From Alphaproteobacteria bacterium (lineage in GTDB: Bacteria > Pseudomonadota > Alphaproteobacteria > Bin95), in assembly GCA_022822125.1 (NCBI GenBank), contig JAJECF010000016.1:1-7634 (forward strand): a stretch of DNA of 7,634 nt, written 5' to 3'. Both the position numbers and the translations under genes were made by a program. Below are positions 1-6,097 of the stretch, piece after piece (the first letter of the stretch is position 1; every line of letters begins with the position of its first letter). The notes below the pieces were generated by a model. The model ran no database searches and was not told where the DNA came from. It saw nothing but the letters and a program-made list of their open reading frames with translations.

Positions 1-1
1 C

Positions 2-823
2 GACATGTACCATTCGGCCGAGTATTACTGGCAGGGCAAGCACAAGGGCTTCAACTTCTTCACCGCCGTGCCCTACGGGCTGACCGGCATCGAGCACGCC
101 GCCTGGATGAAATATGGCGGCGGGCAGGAGCTCTGGGACGAATTGGCGGCCGGGTTCAACCTGAAGGGCTTCCAGGGCTCCAGCACCGGCACGCAGATGG
201 GCGGCTGGTATCGCAAACCGATCGAGAAGCTCGACGACTTCAAGGGCCTGAAATTCCGCATGCCGGGCATCGGCGGCGAGGTGCTGCGCGCGCTCGGCGT
301 AACGGTTGTCAACCTGCCGGTGGCGGAGATCTATCCCTCGCTCGCATCGGGCGCCATCGACGCCGCCGAGTGGGTCGGCCCCTGGCACGATCTCGCCTTC
401 GGTTTCCACAAGATCACCAAGCACTACTTCTATCCGGGCTTCCACGAGCCGGGCACCTCGGCCAGCGTCGTGATGAACAAGACGCTGTGGGACAGCCTGA
501 CCGCCGAGGAACAGGCCCTGGTGACGACGGTGGTCGAGGCGGAAGCCTATATCCAGTTCGCCGAGTTCAACGCACGCAATCTGGGGTCGCTGAACAAGCT
601 GCTCACCGAACATGGCGTGCAGTTGCACCAGTATCCGGAGGACATGCTGATCGCCATCGGCAACATCGCCGGCGATGTCGTGCGCGACATCGGCGCGACC
701 GACGACATGACCCAGCGCATCTATGACAGCTTCATCGCCTATCGCAAACAGGCCATAGACTGGGCCAAGATCGGCGAGCAGGGCTACATGAACGCGCGCC
801 TCCTGCCGTTCAACTACGGTTAG
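2..823 (+). CDS. dctP: TRAP transporter substrate-binding protein, TakP/DctP type (partial, 5' end outside window)
   Basis: This is the periplasmic solute-binding subunit of a tripartite ATP-independent periplasmic (TRAP) transporter. It captures a carboxylate in the periplasm and hands it to the DctQ/DctM membrane pair encoded just downstream. The reading frame is open from the left edge, so the signal peptide and first lobe are missing; about 273 codons remain, which fits the last three-quarters of a family member. Visible family signatures are the stretch MGGWYRKPIEKLDDFKGLKF, the Arg codon at 257-259 that should pair with the substrate carboxylate, and EWVGPW with its Trp codon at 371-373. 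These resemble TakP, the 2-oxo acid binding protein of Rhodobacter, as I recall that sequence, more than the C4-dicarboxylate DctP type. The substrate is not determined by what can be seen. The stop is TAG at 821-823, followed by a hairpin-rich gap before dctQ. Confidence 0.9.
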   Translation, partial: DMYHSAEYYWQGKHKGFNFFTAVPYGLTGIEHAAWMKYGGGQELWDELAAGFNLKGFQGSSTGTQMGGWYRKPIEKLDDFKGLKFRMPGIGGEVLRALGVTVVNLPVAEIYPSLASGAIDAAEWVGPWHDLAFGFHKITKHYFYPGFHEPGTSASVVMNKTLWDSLTAEEQALVTTVVEAEAYIQFAEFNARNLGSLNKLLTEHGVQLHQYPEDMLIAIGNIAGDVVRDIGATDDMTQRIYDSFIAYRKQAIDWAKIGEQGYMNARLLPFNYG

Positions 824-865
824 GCGCCGGGCGGCCGACAAGGCCGTCATGCGCCGGGCGAGACG

Positions 866-886
866 CCCGCGCCACCCCGGCGCGGG
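866..886 (+). promoter_or_regulatory. Perfect 8-bp hairpin between dctP and dctQ (attenuator or mRNA-stabilising stem)
   Basis: CCCGCGCC (866-873) and GGCGCGGG (879-886) are exact inverted repeats around a 5-nt ACCCC loop. The following bases, CTCTCTGCTCTTG, are pyrimidine-rich but not a true T-run, so full rho-independent termination is doubtful. Two smaller stems lie just upstream (832-836 with 842-846, and 856-860 with 864-868; the latter would compete with the main stem). A hairpin at this spot is expected where the binding protein must be made in excess of the membrane subunits: it would protect the 3' end of the dctP transcript or attenuate read-through. That role is inference. Confidence 0.5.
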
Positions 887-917
887 CTCTCTGCTCTTGC
901 CCTGAAGCCAGCGGGGA

Positions 918-1472
918 ATGCCGGTGAACGCACTGAAGCAACTCGTCCGGGCGATCGACGCCATGAATGAGCGTCTGGGCCGGATCGTGTCCTGGTTCGC
1001 GCTCTTTCTGGTGCTGACGCAGTTCACCGTCGTGCTGCTGCGCTATGTGTTCGGACTCGGCTTCATCCCGATGCAGGAGTCGGTGCTCTTCATGCACTCC
1101 ATCCTGTTCCTGGTCGGCGCAGGCTACACCCTGCTGCATGACGGCCATGTCCGGGTCGATATCTTCTACGGCTCGGCATCCCGCGAGCGCAAGGCGCTGA
1201 TCGACTGCATCGGCGTGCTGGTCTTCCTGTGGCCGCTCTGCGCGGTGATGACCTGGAAGGGGCTGACCTATGTCGGCGCGTCCGTGCGCGTGCTGGAAGG
1301 CTCGCCGGAAGGCACCTTCATGCCATTCTGGCTGCTGAAATCCCTGCTGCTCGTCTTCCCGCTGGTGCTGTCGTTCCAGGGCCTCTCCATGCTCCTGCAT
1401 TCGGTCTTCGTCATGCGGGGGCTGGAGAGCGCGGCGGAACCGGCGCCGGAAGACCGGGGGCCCGGCGTATGA
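918..1472 (+). CDS. dctQ: TRAP transporter small permease subunit (DctQ family)
   Basis: This is the small inner-membrane subunit of the TRAP transporter, which partners the large DctM permease. The 184-aa product has the expected four membrane segments, roughly at residues 23-43, 57-75, 93-113 and 138-160. The family pattern is clear: a first helix ending in LLRYVF (40-45), Gln53-Glu54 before helix 2, and HVRVDIFY (77-84) after helix 2. The C-terminus is short, polar and proline-rich. The ATG at 918 is preferred because it gives a usual N-terminus with an amphipathic leader, with only a weak purine-rich GGGGA directly upstream; ATG at 963 is the alternative start. Its TGA stop overlaps the ATG of the next gene (ATGA, 1469-1472), a sign of translational coupling and a fixed subunit ratio. 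Confidence 0.92.
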   Translation: MPVNALKQLVRAIDAMNERLGRIVSWFALFLVLTQFTVVLLRYVFGLGFIPMQESVLFMHSILFLVGAGYTLLHDGHVRVDIFYGSASRERKALIDCIGVLVFLWPLCAVMTWKGLTYVGASVRVLEGSPEGTFMPFWLLKSLLLVFPLVLSFQGLSMLLHSVFVMRGLESAAEPAPEDRGPGV

Positions 1473-3055
1473 CGACCAACGAATATCTCGTCTGTCTCAT
1501 GTTCGTCAGCGTGTGCGGCTTCCTGATGGCGGGCTTCCCCGTCGCCTTCACGCTCGCGGGCGTCGCGCTCCTTTTCGCCGGTATCAGCGCGTTGTTCGGC
1601 GTGTTCGACCCGGCCTTCCTCGGCATCTTCCCGAACCGCGTGTTCGGCAACGCCATGATCAGCGAAATCCTCGTCGCGGTGCCGCTGTTCGTCTTCATGG
1701 GCATCATGCTGGAGCGCTCCAAGGTCGCCGAGGAGCTGCTCGACACCATGGGCATGCTGTTCGGCTCCTTGCGCGGCGGGCTTGGCATTTCGGTCTGCGT
1801 CGTCGGCGCGCTGCTGGCCGCCTCGACGGGCATTGTCGGCGCAACCGTGGTGACGATGGGGCTGCTCTCGCTGCCGACCATGCTGCGGCGCGGCTACAGC
1901 GCCTCGCTCGCCTGCGGGTCGATCTGCGCCTCCGGCACGCTCGGCCAGATCATCCCGCCCTCGCTCGTGCTCGTCGTGCTGGGCGACCAGATTTCGGACG
2001 CCTACCAGGAAGCGCAGCGCAAGCTCGGCAATTTCGCCCCGGACCCGGTGTCGGTCGGCGACCTGTTTGCGGGCGCGCTGCTTCCGGGCCTGGCGCTGGT
2101 CGGCATGTATATCCTCTATCAGATGTTCATCGCCTGGCTCAGGCCCGAGTCGTCGCCGCCGATCCCGCGCGACGAGCTGGTGCAGGGCCGGACGAACCGC
2201 GAAATCGCCATGCAGGTCGCCCGCGCGCTGGTCGCGCCCGTGGTGTTGATCGTCGCGGTGTTGGGCTCCATTCTCGCCGGCATTGCGACGCCGACGGAAG
2301 CGGCCGCCGTCGGCGCGATCGGCGCGACTCTTCTGGGCGGTCTCAGGCTCGATCCGGACAAGGGCCTCCCGATCTACGCCGCCGCGGGCGGCCTCGTGCT
2401 CGTGCTCCTCCTGACCGGCGCGATGGATTTGCGGGTGTCGCGGGATGACATTCCGGCGATGGACGCCGCGGGTATCGCGGCCGCCGCGCTCTGCTGCATC
2501 GCCCTCGCCTGGGGCATCTGGGTCAGCCTCGCGCGCGTTTACGCCAGCGGCGGCCTGCACGAAGTCATGCGCAGCACGACCCGTGTCAGCGCCATGGTGT
2601 TCGGCATTGTCATCGGCGCGCAGCTGTTTTCCTCCGTCTTCCGCGGCCTTGGCGGCGACGACCTCGTACACGGCTTCCTGACCTCGCTCCCGGGCGGGGT
2701 CGTGGGCGCCATGTTCTTTGTCATGGCGCTCATGTTCCTGCTCGGCTTCGTGCTGGACTTCATCGAGATCACCTTTGTGGTCGTGCCCATCGTGGCGCCG
2801 ATCCTGCTGCTGATGGATCTGAACCCCGTCTGGCTCGGGATCATGATCGCGCTCAACCTGCAGACCTCGTTCCTGACGCCGCCCTTCGGCTTCGCGCTCT
2901 TCTACCTGCGCGGCGTCGCGCCGCCGGAGGTTACGACGGTTCAGATCTACCGGGGCGTGGCGCCCTTCGTCGCCATCCAGGTGGTGGCGCTTGGCGTGGT
3001 CGCGGCGTTCCCGGAGCTCACCACCTGGTTGCCGAAGGTCGTGTTCGGCTCCTGA
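1469..3055 (+). CDS. dctM: TRAP transporter large permease subunit (DctM family)
   Basis: This is the large transport subunit of the TRAP system, a multi-spanning elevator-type carrier driven by a sodium or proton gradient. The 528-aa product is hydrophobic throughout. Family landmarks are VPLFVFMGIMLERS (71-84), GQIIPPSLVLVV (159-170), ATPTEAAAVGAIGA (273-286) and the C-terminal NLQTSFLTPPFGFALFYLRG (463-482). The open frame extends further upstream to 1229, but that part is a shadow of dctQ; the ATG at 1469 overlaps the dctQ stop and starts the family's normal N-terminus. It is about 100 residues longer than the usual 425-435-aa DctM. The excess sits mainly in two places: a polar loop near 175-197 and an extra hydrophobic region near 296-355. 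Both are typical of the long TakM-like permeases, matching the TakP-like binding protein upstream. Confidence 0.93.
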   Translation: MTTNEYLVCLMFVSVCGFLMAGFPVAFTLAGVALLFAGISALFGVFDPAFLGIFPNRVFGNAMISEILVAVPLFVFMGIMLERSKVAEELLDTMGMLFGSLRGGLGISVCVVGALLAASTGIVGATVVTMGLLSLPTMLRRGYSASLACGSICASGTLGQIIPPSLVLVVLGDQISDAYQEAQRKLGNFAPDPVSVGDLFAGALLPGLALVGMYILYQMFIAWLRPESSPPIPRDELVQGRTNREIAMQVARALVAPVVLIVAVLGSILAGIATPTEAAAVGAIGATLLGGLRLDPDKGLPIYAAAGGLVLVLLLTGAMDLRVSRDDIPAMDAAGIAAAALCCIALAWGIWVSLARVYASGGLHEVMRSTTRVSAMVFGIVIGAQLFSSVFRGLGGDDLVHGFLTSLPGGVVGAMFFVMALMFLLGFVLDFIEITFVVVPIVAPILLLMDLNPVWLGIMIALNLQTSFLTPPFGFALFYLRGVAPPEVTTVQIYRGVAPFVAIQVVALGVVAAFPELTTWLPKVVFGS

Positions 3056-3082
3056 CCCGGGCCGGGCTTCTGCGCAGGGTCC

Positions 3083-3101
3083 CGCGCGGCGCCGCCGCGC
3101 G
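3083..3101 (+). other. GC-rich hairpin between dctM and the dioxygenase gene
   Basis: CGCGCGGC (3083-3090) pairs with GCCGCGCG (3094-3101) around a 3-nt GCC loop, an 8-bp perfect stem inside the 88-nt gap between dctM and the next gene. No T-run follows (the next bases are CTATGCTGG), so a classical intrinsic terminator is not supported. It may mark the end of the TRAP operon or act as an mRNA stem. In DNA of this composition such a stem can also arise by chance. Confidence 0.3.
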
Positions 3102-3130
3102 CTATGCTGGCCGCCGGCGAGAATTGCGGC

Positions 3131-3136
3131 GGAGGG
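3131..3136 (+). promoter_or_regulatory. Shine-Dalgarno site that fixes the dioxygenase start
   Basis: GGAGGG lies 7 nt upstream of the ATG at 3144. The open frame extends back to 2991 inside dctM, so this site decides the start; the protein that begins here has the family's normal N-terminus. Confidence 0.65.
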
Positions 3137-3143
3137 CCGGGCG

Positions 3144-4316
3144 ATGGCGGGCGGCGCGTGGATTTCCTTTCCCCACAGCGAAGGGGAGACCAACCGCCGG
3201 GCGCATGTCCAGTTGCCCGACGGGCGGTTCGAGCGCGAGCTCGGCCGCGAGGGCTTCTTCGGGCCGGCGGCGCATATGTACCACCGCAACCCGCCGACCG
3301 CCTGGACCGACTGGGACGGGCCGCTCCGTCCCCGCGCTTTCGACCTCAACAGGCTGCCCGCCGCCGTGTCGCCCTGGGACGCCCGGCGGGTGCTGCATAA
3401 CGCCCATGTCGATTACCGCTTCTGGCGCACGGACGGGCGCATGGACCACCTGGTCCGCAACGGCGACGGCGACGACCTGCTCTTCCTGCATCGCGGCGCC
3501 GGCGACCTCTTCTGCGATTACGGGCGGCTTCCGGTCGAGCAGGGGGATTATGTCGTCATCCCGCGCGGCACGATGTGGCGGCTCGACGCCGAAGGGCCGG
3601 TCGAGGCGCTGCTGATCGAGGCCACGGGCGGCTTCTACCGGCTGCCGGAAAAGGGCATGGTCGGCCGGCATGCGGTGTTCGACCCGGCTGCGCTCGTGCT
3701 GCCGCGCATCGACGATGCCTTTCGCGCCCAGCAGGGGCCGGGGACATGGCAGGTGCGGATCAAGCGCCGCGGCCGGATCAGTTGCGCGACCTTCCCCTTC
3801 AACCCGCTCGACGCGGTCGGCTGGCACGGGGACCTTTCGGTCGCCAAGCTCAATCTGCGCGAGATCCGGCCGCTGATGAGCCACCGCTACCACCTGCCGC
3901 CCTCGGCGCACACCACTTTCGTCGCCGACCGCTTCGTCGTCTGCACCTTCGCGCCGCGCCCGGCGGAGACCGACCCCGAGGCGCTCAAGGTGCCGTTCTT
4001 CCACAATAACGACGATTACGACGAGGTGATCTTCTACCATTCCGGCGACTTCTTCAGCCGCGACGGCATCGATGCCGGCATGGTGACGCTGCATCCCTGC
4101 GGCTTCGCGCACGGCCCCCACCCCAAGGCGCTCGCCAGGATGCTCGGCGGCGGCAAGGCCTTTCTCGACGAATACGCCGTGATGCTGGATGCGCGCGACG
4201 CGCTGGATGTGGCGGACTTGCCGGACGATGCGGAATGGACCGGCTATGTCGAGAGCTGGCGCGGCGCGCTCGCCTATGCGCCCGATGCGCCGGGAAACGG
4301 CGGCGACGGGACGTAG
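3144..4316 (+). CDS. hmgA: Homogentisate 1,2-dioxygenase-like protein (short bacterial type)
   Basis: Homogentisate dioxygenase is a cytosolic Fe(II) cupin enzyme that opens the ring of homogentisate to maleylacetoacetate in tyrosine and phenylalanine breakdown. The 390-aa product begins MAGGAWISFPHSEGETNRRA and carries REGFFGPAAHMYHRNPPTAW, which I recognise as the short bacterial form of this family. The C-terminal metal site is visible: His287 in FFHNNDDYDE, Glu294 in the same motif, and His323 in FAHGPHP. The two histidines are 36 residues apart, as in human HGD (His335 and His371). His256 in PPSAHTTF is a likely counterpart of the catalytic histidine. The start is ATG 3144, with a Shine-Dalgarno sequence 7 nt upstream. 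Neither fumarylacetoacetase nor maleylacetoacetate isomerase lies beside it, so homogentisate itself is the best but unproven substrate; a related aromatic is possible. The AsmA gene begins 18 nt downstream. Confidence 0.82.
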   Translation: MAGGAWISFPHSEGETNRRAHVQLPDGRFERELGREGFFGPAAHMYHRNPPTAWTDWDGPLRPRAFDLNRLPAAVSPWDARRVLHNAHVDYRFWRTDGRMDHLVRNGDGDDLLFLHRGAGDLFCDYGRLPVEQGDYVVIPRGTMWRLDAEGPVEALLIEATGGFYRLPEKGMVGRHAVFDPAALVLPRIDDAFRAQQGPGTWQVRIKRRGRISCATFPFNPLDAVGWHGDLSVAKLNLREIRPLMSHRYHLPPSAHTTFVADRFVVCTFAPRPAETDPEALKVPFFHNNDDYDEVIFYHSGDFFSRDGIDAGMVTLHPCGFAHGPHPKALARMLGGGKAFLDEYAVMLDARDALDVADLPDDAEWTGYVESWRGALAYAPDAPGNGGDGT

Positions 4317-4334
4317 CGCCCGCCGAAGGCCGCC

Positions 4335-6017
4335 ATGCGTCCCGCCTCCGCATTGAAATGGGCCGGGCTTGCGGTCGTCGTCCTTGTCGCGGTCGCGGTC
4401 GCGGTCGCGGTTCTGTTCTTTGTCGATGCCGGCGACTATCGGGAGGAGATCGCCGAGGAATTCCGCAAGGCGACCGGGCGCGACCTCGCGATTGGCGGCG
4501 ACATTGACGTTGCGGTCTCGCTCCATCCCGTCATCGTCGTGGAGCGGGTTTCCATCGCCAATGCCGGCTGGGGCTCGCGGCCGGCAATGGCGGTGCTCGA
4601 ACGCGCCGAGGCCGAGGTCGAACTGCTGCCGCTGCTTGCCGGCAATGTCCGCGTGACCCGGCTCATCCTCGTCGAACCCGACATTCTGCTGGAACGCAAT
4701 GCGGACGGCCTGCCCAACTGGCGGGGCGCATCTTCGCCGGGCGCCGGGTCCGGCGTTTCCGTTCGCGCCGCGGACGAGGCCGGGCGGAAAGGCAAAGCAG
4801 ACAGCGAGGCGTCGTTCGCGCCGGTGTTCAACCATGTGGAAATCCGCCGCGGGCGCCTGACCTACAGGGATGCGCGAACCGGCGAGGAGCTGCGTCTCGA
4901 CCTCTCGGGGCAGGTCACGCTGTCGCTGGCGGGGCCGCGCCCGCGCATCGCCGGGACCCTTGCGGCAAGCGCAATAGACCTGGACGGGCAGCCGTCGAAA
5001 TCCGCCGGGAACGGACCGGACGCCGCTGCGGCAGGCGGCGGCGCGAAGCCGGAGAGGGCGCGCCCGGCCCGGCTTTTCCCCGATGAGCCGCTTCCGCTGG
5101 ACAGGCTCAAGGCGGTCGATCTCGATTTGACCCTGAGCATCGGGACGCTGGCCGGCTACCCGGTTCCGGTGAATGCCGTCGAGGCCCGCATCCGCCTGGA
5201 CGACGGCGCGCTCGCGGTGGAACCGTTCGAGGCGATCGTCGCCGGCAGCCCGGTGGAAGGCACGCTCCGCCTCGATGCGCGCCGGGCGGCTCCCGGCTTC
5301 CGGCTTGCGGCGCGGGCCGACGGGTTCGATTTCGGCCGGTTGCTGACAGAGGCCGGCGTCGCCGATCTCTTCGAAGGACAGGCGACGGCGCGCATCGATC
5401 TCTCGGGCGCCGGGCGGTCCATCGCCCTGCTGATGGCGGGCCTCGACGGCGACATCCGGATCGTCGCCGGCGCCGGACGCCTGAAGACGCGGGCATTGAA
5501 CGGGACAGTCGGCGGCGCCCTTCTCGGCGCGGTGTTTTCAGGCCGCCGGGATTGGACGGTCGTCAATTGCGCCGCCGCCTCGATAGGCGTCGAGAAGGGG
5601 CACGCCGCCGTTCGCGCGGCGCTGATCGACACCGAATACTCGACCGTCGCCGCCAGGGGGTCGGCGAACCTGGCTGCGGAAACCCTCGACCTCGCCATAG
5701 AACCGCGCGCAAAGGCCGCCGCCCTCGATATCGCGGTCCCGCTCCATATCCGGGGCCGTATCGCGCAGCCGAACTTCCGGCTCGACGCCGGCGCGGCGCT
5801 GGAGAAGCTCGGCGGCGGGACCGCGCCGTTCCCGCCGGCCGCTATTGCCGGACTGGGCGAGCTCGGCGCCGCCGATTGCCTGAACGCCGCCGCCGCCCCG
5901 CCGGCGGGCGCGGCAAGGCCGGAGGACGCCGCCAGGGAACTCAGGGACAATCTCAAGGGAACGGTGAAGACTCTCGGGCGCAGCCTGAAAGGCCTGTTCC
6001 GCAACAGGCAGAACTGA
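4335..6017 (+). CDS. AsmA family protein
   Basis: AsmA-like proteins are inner-membrane-anchored periplasmic proteins of the bridge-like lipid-transfer class, linked to outer-membrane assembly and phospholipid trafficking. This 560-aa product has one N-terminal membrane anchor at about residues 8-30, made largely of Val-Ala repeats. The AsmA N-terminal domain follows (about 31-130, including the segments VIVVERVSIANAGWG and RLILVEPDILLERNADGLPN). After it come a long low-complexity Gly/Ala/Arg-rich middle with beta-strand-like stretches and the C-terminal AsmA domain (about 360-490), with GLDGDIRI and TVVNCAAASIGVEKG. The tail is basic (KTLGRSLKGLFRNRQN). The start ATG 4335 has a modest GAAGG 5 nt upstream. 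The gene follows the dioxygenase by 18 nt and is probably cotranscribed with it, though there is no obvious functional link. It is about the size of a typical AsmA-family member and appears intact. Confidence 0.87.
   Translation: MRPASALKWAGLAVVVLVAVAVAVAVLFFVDAGDYREEIAEEFRKATGRDLAIGGDIDVAVSLHPVIVVERVSIANAGWGSRPAMAVLERAEAEVELLPLLAGNVRVTRLILVEPDILLERNADGLPNWRGASSPGAGSGVSVRAADEAGRKGKADSEASFAPVFNHVEIRRGRLTYRDARTGEELRLDLSGQVTLSLAGPRPRIAGTLAASAIDLDGQPSKSAGNGPDAAAAGGGAKPERARPARLFPDEPLPLDRLKAVDLDLTLSIGTLAGYPVPVNAVEARIRLDDGALAVEPFEAIVAGSPVEGTLRLDARRAAPGFRLAARADGFDFGRLLTEAGVADLFEGQATARIDLSGAGRSIALLMAGLDGDIRIVAGAGRLKTRALNGTVGGALLGAVFSGRRDWTVVNCAAASIGVEKGHAAVRAALIDTEYSTVAARGSANLAAETLDLAIEPRAKAAALDIAVPLHIRGRIAQPNFRLDAGAALEKLGGGTAPFPPAAIAGLGELGAADCLNAAAAPPAGAARPEDAARELRDNLKGTVKTLGRSLKGLFRNRQN
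4386..4411 (+). repeat. Hexanucleotide tandem repeat (GTCGCG)x4 inside the AsmA membrane anchor
   Basis: GTCGCG occurs four times without interruption (4386-4409), followed by GT. It encodes Val-Ala dipeptides in the transmembrane anchor of the AsmA protein. Because the unit is 6 nt, copy-number change would lengthen or shorten the helix by two residues without shifting the frame. Confidence 0.85.
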
Positions 6018-6084
6018 GCGAAGCGCCCATACGGCGGCTTGACCGCAGGCCGGCGCAAGGCGTCTAATCGGGGCCGCAGGCTGG

Positions 6085-6091
6085 AAGGAGG
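6085..6091 (+). promoter_or_regulatory. Strong Shine-Dalgarno site of the selenoprotein gene
   Basis: AAGGAGG (within GGAAGGAGG, 6083-6091) lies 6 nt upstream of the ATG at 6098. It is the best ribosome-binding site in the window and shows that the first half of the gene is a genuine translated start rather than a chance frame. Confidence 0.8.
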
Positions 6092-6097
6092 CGGTGC

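Noticed and set aside
3103..3108. TATGCT as a -10 promoter element before the dioxygenase
   Set aside because: No credible -35 element at the proper spacing; the upstream bases belong to the GC-rich hairpin.
1268..3349. Long - strand open frame (693 codons) opposite dctM
   Set aside because: Its translation is Arg/His/Glu/Ala-rich low-complexity with no recognisable domain, and it lies opposite a clearly conserved membrane protein. It is a typical antisense shadow in high-GC DNA.
3102..4835. Long - strand open frame (577 codons) opposite the dioxygenase and AsmA
   Set aside because: Low-complexity antisense product spanning two unrelated real genes; no motif or ribosome-binding site supports it.
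6018..6097. Possible terminator or promoter in the AsmA-selenoprotein gap
   Set aside because: The 80-nt gap shows no strong stem followed by T residues and no clear -35/-10 pair; only the Shine-Dalgarno site is supportable.
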